From: Fervidicola ferrireducens
GTDB lineage: Bacteria > Bacillota > Thermosediminibacteria > Thermosediminibacterales > Thermosediminibacteraceae
DNA length: 64,000 nucleotides
Direction: 5' to 3'
Assembly: GCF_001562425.1 (NCBI RefSeq)
Contig: NZ_LOED01000005.1
Span: 25,249 to 89,248, forward strand
Part shown: positions 38,407-46,188 of the stretch, piece by piece
How positions within the stretch are numbered: position 1 is the stretch's first letter
Layout of the letters: each line of letters opens with the position of its first letter
Translations under genes and position numbers: made by a program
Notes under the pieces: model-generated
Databases searched by the model: none
What the model was told of the DNA's origin: nothing
The model's input: the letters and a program-made list of their open reading frames with translations, nothing else

Positions 38407-38811
38407 TCATAGGCTGCCCAGGATCATTATTGAAACGATAAGGCCGTATATTGCTATTCCTTCGGCAAGGCCTACGTAAATTAGAGTTTTCCCGAGGATT
38501 TTTGGGTCTTCGGAAACCGCTCCCAGTGCCGAAGAGCCTACAGCTCCCACAGCATAGCCCGCGCCGATGGTGGCAAGGCCGGTAGAAATCGCGGCTGCGA
38601 TGAATGCGAGGCCTGACGAAGAAGAATTATCACCGGCTGCTTTCACCTGGGCGGGCATTGCGAACATCAGAAAAACTGCAATCAGGGCAATGTAAAGGGT
38701 AATACTCCACTTTAACGCTTTTTTTGTTTTTTCTTTGTCGAGATGGAAGTAAAAACCTGATGCGCAAGTTACTGCGGAAATGATCATTGCCATCAAAACT
38801 ATTGCATACAT
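38407..38811 (-). CDS. atpK: V/A-type ATPase membrane ring subunit K (c subunit)
   Basis: 134 residues. The C-terminal ~70 residues are a c-subunit hairpin with the ion-binding Glu in VGLAEGIAIYGL. The first ~60 residues add two hydrophobic segments, the second looking like a signal segment (SITLYIALIAVFLMFAMPAQVKA). Helix 1 lacks the Gln and helix 2 has Gly after the Glu rather than Ser/Thr, so the Na+-binding signature of E. hirae-type rings is not seen and H+ coupling is more likely (inference). Confidence 0.92.
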   Translation of the reverse strand: MYAIVLMAMIISAVTCASGFYFHLDKEKTKKALKWSITLYIALIAVFLMFAMPAQVKAAGDNSSSSGLAFIAAAISTGLATIGAGYAVGAVGSSALGAVSEDPKILGKTLIYVGLAEGIAIYGLIVSIMILGSL

Positions 38812-38828
38812 TTTTATCCCTCCAAGTT

Positions 38829-40865
38829 TTAAAATGCGTAATTTACTCTTATCTTACGTTTTAAAGAGTGTCTTCTCATTAAAGATATTGATTTTGGGAT
38901 AGATAAATTGATTTTTACGGGCTCATATTCAATACCATCTCCCCTGAAGTATTTGCTGAATAACTCATAGTACTCGAGCCTCAAAGCTTGAATGAAGACG
39001 ATTAATCCTTCCAGGCAGATAATGATTATATTTCCTATTACCAATAACAGTAAACTTCCTATTCCGGAATTTGTCATTTCAGCCATGGTGGCGAAAGCTA
39101 TATATAGTCCAGCGTGGTTCAGAGCAAATGCGCCAACGCGTATAAAGGAAATGGTATTGGACATTGCGGAAAGGACTGTCTCGAGAACTCCAAATCCTTC
39201 TTCGATGTAGTAATCCGCCGGAGAATCGTGATAGAGCACCTTTGTTCCGGTTAACCTGCTGGACAGAGGCTTTTTAAAAACCATTAAAACTATAATGGCC
39301 GCCGTTGATGAAAGCAATGCTGGAGGAAGACCGCTCTTTCCAGCGGCAAAACCGTAAACCATATAAATGAGAAGGATGTAAAATACAAAACCGGCGATGC
39401 CGTTCCTGCTGAACAATGCTTCTTCCAGGTTTTTTTCTATATATGAATTCAGGATGCTGTATAGAAATCCGAGGATTATTAATATTATCCCGAGACCTAC
39501 GGCTCCCGCGAGCATCAGATTGATGTCGGCCATAGGCCTTACGAGCAGGGCTGGTATGACTTCTTCCGACCCGAAAAAGCTTCCGTAAAGAACACCGAAT
39601 ATCATGGAGCTCAAGCCAAGACTGGCGAGAATTCCGCCGAAGACGGCCATGGACTTTTTGAACAATCTTAATAAAATCCCTGCGGCGAAAAGCACGAGGC
39701 CGTGGCCGACGTCGCCGAACATGGCGCCGAACAGCAGAAGGTAGCTTAAAGCGAAAAATGCGGTCGGGTCTTTTTCGTTGTAAGCCGGTACTCCGTACAT
39801 CTTTACCATTTCTTCGAAAGGCCTTATAATTGCAATGTTCCGCAACTTCGTGGGCGGTGTAAGCCCCGGCGACTTTTTATCAACATCTTCCAGGATTATT
39901 ATTACATCCTCTCCAAAAGCAGCTTTAAGTTCGGACTTGAGCTGCTCTGCACTGCTTTCCGGAACGAATCCGAACATGAAAAAGAGCTTCTTTCCTATGG
40001 CTAAGGAGGTTTTGACCTCTTCGACTTTCTTTTCCATTTCCAGCCTTGCGTAAGCCTTCTCGATTTCGATAGCGTAGTTGTTTTTGTAATTTTCTATCGA
40101 CTTTTGCATGGAATCTATGAATTTTTTATCTTCGGCGATGCTTTCTTCTAGTTGCTTTATGGCGGCTTTGGAGCTGCAATCAAAATCTTCGGGGAGAGGA
40201 AGCTGTGTGAAATTCAGCGAGCTGAATATCCTTTCTACGGTTTCTTCCAGGCTTTTCGGTGTTATTGAAGCGACCACCACGTTTTTGCCCTCGTCAGCTA
40301 TTTTCAGGACCACAGCAGGGATGTTTTCGTAGTTTTTCTTGAGTTTTGAGTAATTTTCTTTAGAAAGTCTTATCAACTTGAAACTCAGCAGTTTCATATT
40401 GACCAGTTTTCCGATATTGACTTTGTATTTTTCCAGGTATCTCAGATTGTCTATATAAATCCTTTTTTGTTCTATGGATTTTCTCCTGTCTTCTATACTT
40501 TCGGCTATGGAATGGACGTTAGAATATACGTTGAAAATCTGCTTCATGAAATCGTCGAATTCATAGTCCTGTCCGAGATATTCACCTTTTATCTCGGGCC
40601 TTAAATTAAAAATTCCGATGAAGTTTTTGATTATCTCTTCCTCTTTCGAAAAGTCCCGCCGGGATGTATACGGTTTAAGGTAAGGTATTTCTTCTAATGC
40701 TTTTATATTTTCTTCGCTCGGTGGGAGCACGAAATCTTCCGAACTTATTCTGTTCAGGGAATTAATTACGTGCAGGCTGCCGTTTAAAATGATGAGACGC
40801 AAAATTTTATTCATTTGACTGATGTTACCTATAATCCCCATCAACTTCATCTTTTCTATCGCCAT
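38829..40865 (-). CDS. atpI: V/A-type ATPase subunit I (a subunit)
   Basis: 678-residue membrane stator subunit. Soluble coiled-coil N-terminal half, then about seven or eight hydrophobic segments with SYLLLFGAMFGDVGHG and TISFIRVGAFALNHAGL, the latter with the conserved Arg of the ion path. Ribosome site GGAGGCG before ATG 40865. Confidence 0.96.
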   Translation of the reverse strand: MAIEKMKLMGIIGNISQMNKILRLIILNGSLHVINSLNRISSEDFVLPPSEENIKALEEIPYLKPYTSRRDFSKEEEIIKNFIGIFNLRPEIKGEYLGQDYEFDDFMKQIFNVYSNVHSIAESIEDRRKSIEQKRIYIDNLRYLEKYKVNIGKLVNMKLLSFKLIRLSKENYSKLKKNYENIPAVVLKIADEGKNVVVASITPKSLEETVERIFSSLNFTQLPLPEDFDCSSKAAIKQLEESIAEDKKFIDSMQKSIENYKNNYAIEIEKAYARLEMEKKVEEVKTSLAIGKKLFFMFGFVPESSAEQLKSELKAAFGEDVIIILEDVDKKSPGLTPPTKLRNIAIIRPFEEMVKMYGVPAYNEKDPTAFFALSYLLLFGAMFGDVGHGLVLFAAGILLRLFKKSMAVFGGILASLGLSSMIFGVLYGSFFGSEEVIPALLVRPMADINLMLAGAVGLGIILIILGFLYSILNSYIEKNLEEALFSRNGIAGFVFYILLIYMVYGFAAGKSGLPPALLSSTAAIIVLMVFKKPLSSRLTGTKVLYHDSPADYYIEEGFGVLETVLSAMSNTISFIRVGAFALNHAGLYIAFATMAEMTNSGIGSLLLLVIGNIIIICLEGLIVFIQALRLEYYELFSKYFRGDGIEYEPVKINLSIPKSISLMRRHSLKRKIRVNYAF

Positions 40866-40881
40866 CGCCTTCGCCTCCTAA

Positions 40882-41925
40882 TTATACAGCCCTTATCAGG
40901 AACTTTCCAGCTTCTTCCGGAGATAGATTGTACCTAATGCACTCTGCTATGGAAAAAATGTCCCGGACTTCGAAGTCCAAAAACCACGTGTATGCAACGG
41001 ACTGTATTATGCTCATGGGGTAGCGCCTGGAAAGGGCTCTGAGTTTGTAAAACAAAAATCTGTTGATCCTCCGCTCCATAAAAATGTCGCTGGTTTCGTC
41101 CTTTTTAAAGAGAAAGCCAAAACCGAGTTCGTCCGCCTTACTTTTCAGTTCTTCTAGATTTTTGGAATAACAAAGTTCCCTGCGCCTCGAAAAATTTATG
41201 CGTTCACCCATGTCTATGGTGTAATTCAGGAGTTCTTCCGGAGATAACATGTAAAACTTTTTACCCCTGTATATCCACTGAAGGTTGTATAAATCCGACA
41301 CCATGCCTTCCCATTTTTCGATTATGGCTCTATCGCTTTTGTCAAGTTTTTCCGAGCTTTTCTTTATAATACTGAAATAAGAAGAATCTAACGACATTTC
41401 CAGCCTGAACAGGTTTTCTCTTTTGCCGTCCAGTAGAGGCTTCACATATTCGTAAAACTCCGACCCTTCGAGGGCCAGGATAAAATCTCTTAAGCTGGAT
41501 GCTTTCTGGAGTTTATCGAACGACACCTTGCTGTATTTACCTATGAAGGAATATGAATCTACCGCAACCTCGCTCTTGGAGTTGTTATAAATATCTCTTG
41601 CAAAATTTTTTAAATCCGCGATTTCATACTTGAGGAACAAAGCCTTCAAAAAATCTCTGTAATTGTCGTGAAAAAAATAAAGGAGTTTATCGAGATTGTT
41701 TACCATGTTTCGCTTTAAAACTTCCTCAAGGGTTGTTCTATTTATTGTTTCTGGATTTATGTCATTTAGAAACTTGCTATAGGGAGTGTTTTCCTTAAGG
41801 TAAGCGGCGAGGTCCTGGATGGACCTTTGGCGGAGCATTTCGATGTAATGCTTGCTATTCAAAAAATCGCGCTCCATCGCTTTAATTTTCGTATTTACCG
41901 CTGCAAAACGCGCAACCCTGTCCAT
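40882..41925 (-). CDS. atpC: V/A-type ATPase subunit C (d-type)
   Basis: About 347-residue subunit that links the central stalk to the membrane ring; helical, with the family-like N terminus RFAAVNTKIKAMERDFL. ATG 41925 is preferred to TTG 41931 because AGAGG lies 8 bases upstream. Follows the G/H-like subunit directly. Confidence 0.9.
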   Translation of the reverse strand: MDRVARFAAVNTKIKAMERDFLNSKHYIEMLRQRSIQDLAAYLKENTPYSKFLNDINPETINRTTLEEVLKRNMVNNLDKLLYFFHDNYRDFLKALFLKYEIADLKNFARDIYNNSKSEVAVDSYSFIGKYSKVSFDKLQKASSLRDFILALEGSEFYEYVKPLLDGKRENLFRLEMSLDSSYFSIIKKSSEKLDKSDRAIIEKWEGMVSDLYNLQWIYRGKKFYMLSPEELLNYTIDMGERINFSRRRELCYSKNLEELKSKADELGFGFLFKKDETSDIFMERRINRFLFYKLRALSRRYPMSIIQSVAYTWFLDFEVRDIFSIAECIRYNLSPEEAGKFLIRAV

Positions 41926-41927
41926 AA

Positions 41928-42263
41928 TCAAAACCTCTTTATATCGAATATCTCGCTTAAAAATTTATTTATGATTTCTTCCTTTATTTCGAGGTATTTT
42001 GTCTCCATGGTTTTTATAAGTTCTCTTGCTTTTTTTTGCAGTTCTTCAACTTCGCGGTTGCCTTCGCTTAATGCCTTCGAATAAATTTCATTTACTTTTT
42101 CATCGATTTTTCGATTGAAATTTTCTATCATCTCCTGGATTTCCCGACGGTATCTGGATTCGAGTTCGGCTAGATTTTTCTCCCTTGTTTCCTTTATGTT
42201 GGCGGCTTTGCCGTCTATCTCAATGAAGCGCTCGATGGCCTGTTCTATGACCTTGTCCTCCAA
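41928..42263 (-). CDS. V/A-type ATPase subunit G/H-like peripheral stalk protein
   Basis: 111 residues, a single long coiled coil (NIKETREKNLAELESRYRREIQEMIENFNRKIDEKV) that should pair with subunit E in the peripheral stalk. TTG start at 42263 with AAGAAGGTGA upstream. First gene of the operon, order G/H-C-I-K-F-E-A-B-D. Confidence 0.85.
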   Translation of the reverse strand: MEDKVIEQAIERFIEIDGKAANIKETREKNLAELESRYRREIQEMIENFNRKIDEKVNEIYSKALSEGNREVEELQKKARELIKTMETKYLEIKEEIINKFLSEIFDIKRF

Positions 42264-42560
42264 TTTTAATCACCTTCTTTGCAAACTCCGAATTCTTTAT
42301 TAAACCTTACTCCTCTTATATAACAAAAGCAAATTTGAAGGAATAAAAAATTTTACCGCCTTATATTGCTATTAATCGGCTTTGCTGCCGAAACCGGTAT
42401 TATCTTAAAATCTCTCGTGTTTTTTCGAAAAAAATCTCGAAATTACCCTTGAAGGTATTGCGCCTTGTACCAAAATTTGATATAAATTATTTTATAAGGA
42501 TTTTTTGTAATGTTTTTTCCTCCGGTGACATATATATTCAATAGAGGATAAATGCGAATC
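42264..42560. other. intergenic region upstream of V-ATPase and thiT
   Basis: 297 bases, AT-rich, between divergent operons. It must hold the V-ATPase promoter on the minus strand (a TATATAAG near 42320 is a weak candidate) and the promoter of the TPP riboswitch transcript (TATATATT near 42531-42538). A short CGGC/GCCG hairpin is at 42377-42390. No gene seen. Confidence 0.5.
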
Positions 42561-42650
42561 CGTGCTGGGGGAGCTACGGCTGAGAGGAAGCCGACTTTCG
42601 GCTTCGACCCCAAAAACCTGAACGGGGTAATGCCCGCGTAGGGAAGCACG
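42561..42650 (+). promoter_or_regulatory. TPP riboswitch (THI element)
   Basis: Contains CTGAGAGG, the ACCTGAACGGGGTAATGCC core and GCGTAGGGA, the fixed parts of the thiamine-pyrophosphate aptamer; P1 is CGTGCT (42561-42566) with AGCACG (42645-42650). Placed before thiT with a terminator 19 bases later, so thiamine excess should stop transcription. Confidence 0.97.
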
Positions 42651-42668
42651 TGAACCATTGGTTTGCTT

Positions 42669-42700
42669 GCCCACCTATACGGGTGGGCTTATATTTTTTT
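42669..42700 (+). terminator. riboswitch-controlled terminator
   Basis: 7-bp GC-rich stem (42669-42675 with 42682-42688), 6-base loop, then TTATATTTTTTT; the expression platform of the TPP riboswitch. Confidence 0.85.
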
Positions 42701-42719
42701 AAGAAAGGAGAATTGATTT

Positions 42720-43247
42720 ATGAAGAGAAATTCACTGTCAACGTTAATCGAAGGAGCCCTAATGGTCGGTATAGCCACGGCGCTGAGTTTTGTAAAGATA
42801 TTTCAGGCTCCGTACGGAGGTTCGGTTACTTTAGGCAGCATGGTCCCCATTCTTTTGTATTCTTTAAGAAACGGAGCCGCTAAAGGGATACTGGCGGGAG
42901 CGTCTTACGGTCTTTTGCAGCTCATAATCGAGCCTTACATCGTTCATCCGGTCCAGGTGATCCTGGATTACCCGCTGGCATTCGGATTGCTGGGCCTTTC
43001 CGGACTGTTTAATAAAAAGGTTTGGACAGGGATAACCGTCGGAATATTGGGCAGGTTTTTCTCTCACTTTCTTTCCGGCGTTATCTTCTTTGGGTCCTAT
43101 GCTCCGGAAGGGATGAATGCGGCCGTTTATTCCGCCCTGTACAACGGTGCATACCTGCTGCCAGAATTGGTGTTAAGCCTGCTTGCGGTAAGGTTTGTAT
43201 TTTACCGGTTTATCAAAATGGACGAAGAACGAAATTACCTTTCATGA
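42720..43247 (+). CDS. thiT: thiamine ECF transporter S component ThiT
   Basis: 175-residue membrane protein with six hydrophobic segments, matching ThiT: IATALSFVKIFQAPYGGSVTLGSMVPI (substrate loop) and KGILAGASYGLLQLI. It binds thiamine and works with a shared ECF module encoded elsewhere; the T and A components here belong to the metal system. Controlled by the TPP riboswitch. Ribosome site AGAAAGGAG. Monocistronic. Confidence 0.95.
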   Translation: MKRNSLSTLIEGALMVGIATALSFVKIFQAPYGGSVTLGSMVPILLYSLRNGAAKGILAGASYGLLQLIIEPYIVHPVQVILDYPLAFGLLGLSGLFNKKVWTGITVGILGRFFSHFLSGVIFFGSYAPEGMNAAVYSALYNGAYLLPELVLSLLAVRFVFYRFIKMDEERNYLS

Positions 43248-43260
43248 AGGTGGGAATTAT

Positions 43261-43301
43261 AGGAAGCGGACTAAATTCGCTTCCTTTCTTTATTTTTTTT
43301 T
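43261..43301 (+). terminator. thiT terminator
   Basis: 8-bp stem (43261-43268 with 43278-43285), 9-base loop, then a long T-rich run. Confidence 0.88.
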
Positions 43302-43329
43302 ATGAAATTTCTCAAGGTGCCAGCAGGAA

Positions 43330-43359
43330 TTAACAGATTATGGTCGAATTGTATATATT
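43330..43359 (+). promoter_or_regulatory. promoter of the unknown protein at 43381
   Basis: TTAACA (43330-43335), 18-base spacer, TATATT (43354-43359). Confidence 0.45.
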
Positions 43360-43380
43360 GGGATGAGTCGGGGGGATTAT

Positions 43381-44046
43381 ATGGGAGAAAATCTCAATAA
43401 TAGAGAGGAAGTAATAAGCCATTACGAGGAAATCATAAAAAGAATTAAAGATGTGGTTTCTGCAAAAATTATAACAACACCTGACGGCAAGATATCGGAG
43501 ATCCACGTGCTCGCCAATTCCAACAGGAATCCGAAGCAGATAGTGAGAGATATCGAATCAGCACTTGTTGCGACTTTTGGCTCTGAGGTAGACCATAAAA
43601 AGATTAGCGTGGCTCAGCTGAATAAAGAGGAGATTTTTACTACGGAGTCCCGTTTAAGGATAGATGGCCTGACCGTAAAAAAGAGCAAATACAATTACGA
43701 AGTATCTGTGGCCCTGAGGGACGCAGAGGATAAATTATTTGAAGGAAGAGCGTCGGGCTCAGGTACTTTTAAATACTATTTAAAACTGGTTGCCCAAGCG
43801 ACAATTGACGCCATACAGCAGTATGCGGGGAAGAATTTTTTAATTACACTGGAAGATATTAATACCTTTAGAATCGGCGAAAAAGAAGCTATTGCGGTAC
43901 TCGTGTCCATCTTGACCGATGGGGGTGAAGAGACCTTTTTGGGGACAACCCTTTTTAGAGAAGACAAAGGAGAGAGTGTAGTCGTTGCGGTGCTTAACGC
44001 CGTAAACCGGCGTATAAGCTTCCTGATAAAAGAAAAAACAGATTAG
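43381..44046 (+). CDS. conserved hypothetical protein
   Basis: About 221 residues, soluble, no signal peptide. The N-terminal half reads as a coiled-coil helix followed by KIITTPDGKISEIHVLANSNRN and an amphipathic helix; the C-terminal half alternates strands and helices (YEVSVALRDAEDKLFEGRASG, EAIAVLVSILTDGGEETFLGTTLF). No motif recognised. ATG 43381 is chosen over 43363 because a G-run lies 5 bases upstream. Lies before a structured RNA and an HD-GYP gene. Confidence 0.75.
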   Translation: MGENLNNREEVISHYEEIIKRIKDVVSAKIITTPDGKISEIHVLANSNRNPKQIVRDIESALVATFGSEVDHKKISVAQLNKEEIFTTESRLRIDGLTVKKSKYNYEVSVALRDAEDKLFEGRASGSGTFKYYLKLVAQATIDAIQQYAGKNFLITLEDINTFRIGEKEAIAVLVSILTDGGEETFLGTTLFREDKGESVVVAVLNAVNRRISFLIKEKTD

Positions 44047-44049
44047 CTA

Positions 44050-44258
44050 AAAAAGGGCCGACGAAGCGAAGCGGTTTTTAGTGGCCTGCTCTAGTAGCGG
44101 TGGGGCAGAGCACCGTAGACGGGGAGGAGGCTGTATCTCATGAAAATCAATGCTACCCTTTTAAAGATTTTGCTGGCATTGATGGCTCTTGTCCTTGCCG
44201 GCGGTGCTAATTATAGATTTGGTGGATAATAAATATGTTTTTGTGGTCGGCCCTTTTT
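44050..44258 (+). ncRNA. candidate structured RNA enclosing a mini-gene
   Basis: A perfect 13-bp inverted repeat (44050-44062 with 44246-44258), ending in a T-run, encloses 183 bases. Inside are two mutually exclusive hairpins: TGCTCT/AGAGCA (44087-44092 with 44107-44112) and CGGTG/CACCG (44098-44102 with 44111-44115), then a strong ribosome site and a 29-codon reading frame. A terminator with so large a loop is unusual. No known riboswitch class fits, including the c-di-GMP classes. Confidence 0.45.
44140..44229 (+). CDS. 29-residue hydrophobic peptide
   Basis: ATG with GGGGAGGAGG ending 10 bases upstream; encodes MKINATLLKILLALMALVLA followed by GGANYRFGG. One membrane-spanning or signal-like helix and a short Gly/aromatic tail. 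Good ribosome site and amphipathic start favour a real small gene; role unknown. Just upstream of the HD-GYP membrane protein. Confidence 0.55.
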   Translation: MKINATLLKILLALMALVLAGGANYRFGG

Positions 44259-44288
44259 AAGTTTTTTAATAAAAGGTGGTAAAAAATA

Positions 44289-45560
44289 ATGGAAAAAGAT
44301 GGTAAATTTTGTGTATATTCATTATTCTATGTGTTTTTTATGATCTTATGTTCTATATCATTATTACTGTATTCTTATGAAGCTTTATTTAGTGGAAATT
44401 ATCAAGCGTTTATTACATTTACAACCCTAGCATTTTTGTCAGAAATATTGCCTGTACAATTACCGAATGATGCAGAAGTAACTGTCGGTTTTGCAATATT
44501 TATAGGCTCTATACTTGTTTTGGGATATAAGTTGAGTATATGGGTAGCATTTCTTTCAATGCTACTTTACGAAATAAAGCGTAAGATAATAAAACATGTA
44601 TTCTTTAAAAAGATTTCAAATATAGCTCTTTACGTAATAATGGTGGGAAGTTCAGGTTTTGTATATGAAAAGTTAGGTGGAATTCCAGGGTATATAAATC
44701 TTTATGAAGACTATTATGCTTTCATAGCTTTAATTTTTACGTATTTCATAGTTAATATTGGTCTTTTATCGATTGGACTAACGATACTTTATAAAAAGCC
44801 AATAGGATATATTTTAAAAACCACATTTTCTGATACTCTTCCAACCTACATTGCCCTCGCGCCTCTGGGTATCTTGCTTGCAGTTATCTATATCAACATA
44901 GGAGCACTGGGGCTGCTTTTGTTTTTAATCCCGTTGCTCATCGCCCGCCATTCTTTTAAGTTGTACATGGATATGAAAAAGGTGTATCTGGAGACGATTC
45001 AGGCTCTGGCAAGCGCCATTGAGGCTAAGGACCCTTATACGAGAGGTCATTCCGAGCAGGTTGCCAAACTAGCAGTTGCTATAGCGGAAGAACTGAAGAT
45101 GGACAACGATTTGATAAGCAACGTACACTATGCGGCACTCCTGCATGACATAGGAAAGATAGGGATACCGGAACCCATATTGAATAAACCCTGTAAGTTA
45201 TCGGAAGAGGAGTTTGAGAAAATAAAAGTTCATCCTGAGCTGGGGGCCAACATAGTTAAAAAGGTTGATTTTCTCTTGCAGGCCTCTTTTTTTATAAGAT
45301 ACCACCACGAAAGATTAAGCGGGAGCGGGTATCCGGAAGGTCTAAAGGGAGAAGAAATTCCGCTGGGAGCGCAGATAATAGCCGTGGCGGATGTCTTTGA
45401 TGCACTCACCACGGACAGGCCCTATCGGAAGGCCATGACCGTCGAGGAGGCGTTGAAGGAGATCGAACAGGCTTCCGGGGTGGATTTTAGGCCGGATGTG
45501 GTTGGGGCTTTAAAAAAAGTGCTGGAAAAGGAGAAATTCGGGGAATATGTTGCTCGTTGA
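44289..45560 (+). CDS. membrane-bound HD-GYP phosphodiesterase
   Basis: 423 residues. About 200 residues of membrane domain with seven or eight hydrophobic segments (MASE-like) precede an HD-GYP domain: HSEQVAKL (about residue 254), LLHDIGKIGIP (HD near 284), HHERLSGSGYPEGLKG (GYP) and ADVFDALTTDRPYRKAM. Expected to hydrolyse c-di-GMP or a related dinucleotide at the membrane. Bases before about 44835 are strikingly AT-rich, with ATA/TTA/AAT codons; later bases match the surrounding genes, and the break falls near the end of the membrane domain. Overlaps the DUF5317 gene by 14 bases. Confidence 0.9.
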   Translation: MEKDGKFCVYSLFYVFFMILCSISLLLYSYEALFSGNYQAFITFTTLAFLSEILPVQLPNDAEVTVGFAIFIGSILVLGYKLSIWVAFLSMLLYEIKRKIIKHVFFKKISNIALYVIMVGSSGFVYEKLGGIPGYINLYEDYYAFIALIFTYFIVNIGLLSIGLTILYKKPIGYILKTTFSDTLPTYIALAPLGILLAVIYINIGALGLLLFLIPLLIARHSFKLYMDMKKVYLETIQALASAIEAKDPYTRGHSEQVAKLAVAIAEELKMDNDLISNVHYAALLHDIGKIGIPEPILNKPCKLSEEEFEKIKVHPELGANIVKKVDFLLQASFFIRYHHERLSGSGYPEGLKGEEIPLGAQIIAVADVFDALTTDRPYRKAMTVEEALKEIEQASGVDFRPDVVGALKKVLEKEKFGEYVAR

Positions 45561-46143
45561 TTTTGTACTTTTGTCGATAATCGTTGGGTTTTTAAGGAAG
45601 GGAAGTTTGAAAAAACTCGGTGAAATCCCCATAAAGAAACTTGAAATTATATTCTTATCTTTCGTAATCCGCTATTTTCCATTGTTTTTAAAAGGTCCTT
45701 TAAAGGGATACGTAGCTGACTACATTTTGATTATATCCTTTATTTCGTACGGCCTTCTGCTGTACAGCCTCCTTTCCAACTGGCATTTAAAGCCTCTGAG
45801 AATTGTGACCCTTGGGGTTTTGCTGAATTTCCTTGCGATAATTGCAAACGGAGGCAAGATGCCGGTATCTCTCTGGGCCGTTGATGTTGCGGGATTGGGT
45901 GATTTTAAACAGGACCTCTTTAGCCCACTTTATCCCTATCACACCGCTATGACGCCGGAGACCAGGTTTAAGATTTTTGGAGATATTTTCCCGCTGCCAA
46001 AACCCTATCCCAATCCCAAGGTGTTCAGCCTGGGGGATGTTTTGATGGGTGTCGGCGTTTTTTTGTTAATCCAGGAGGCTATGTTGAAAAAGAAATCAGC
46101 GAGTGATAAAATAAGTAAAAGGAAATTGAAAAGGAACCTATAA
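45547..46143 (+). CDS. DUF5317 family membrane protein
   Basis: 198 residues with four or five hydrophobic segments and the family hallmark NGGKMPVSLWA, followed by an extracytoplasmic stretch with HTAMTPETRFKIFGDIFPLP and a final membrane helix with a Lys-rich tail. Function of the family is unknown. It often follows HD-GYP genes in clostridia; here it overlaps the HD-GYP gene. The stop lies inside a terminator stem. Confidence 0.85.
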   Translation: MLLVDFVLLSIIVGFLRKGSLKKLGEIPIKKLEIIFLSFVIRYFPLFLKGPLKGYVADYILIISFISYGLLLYSLLSNWHLKPLRIVTLGVLLNFLAIIANGGKMPVSLWAVDVAGLGDFKQDLFSPLYPYHTAMTPETRFKIFGDIFPLPKPYPNPKVFSLGDVLMGVGVFLLIQEAMLKKKSASDKISKRKLKRNL

Positions 46144-46167
46144 AAAAGGTTCCTTATAAATTTTTTT
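46131..46167 (+). terminator. terminator of the HD-GYP/DUF5317 unit
   Basis: 9-bp stem (46131-46139 with 46147-46155), 7-base loop, then ATAAATTTTTTT; begins inside the DUF5317 coding end. Confidence 0.8.
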
Positions 46168-46188
46168 GGAAATTTTTGAGGTGATAAC

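Noticed and set aside
42720..43247. thiT as partner of the cbiQO genes in one transporter
   Set aside because: The TPP riboswitch and distance show separate control; CbiQO has CbiMN as dedicated partners, and thiamine S components use a shared ECF module.
44050..44258. c-di-GMP riboswitch controlling the HD-GYP gene
   Set aside because: Neither the class I nor class II aptamer consensus is present, and the element ends in its own T-run before the gene.
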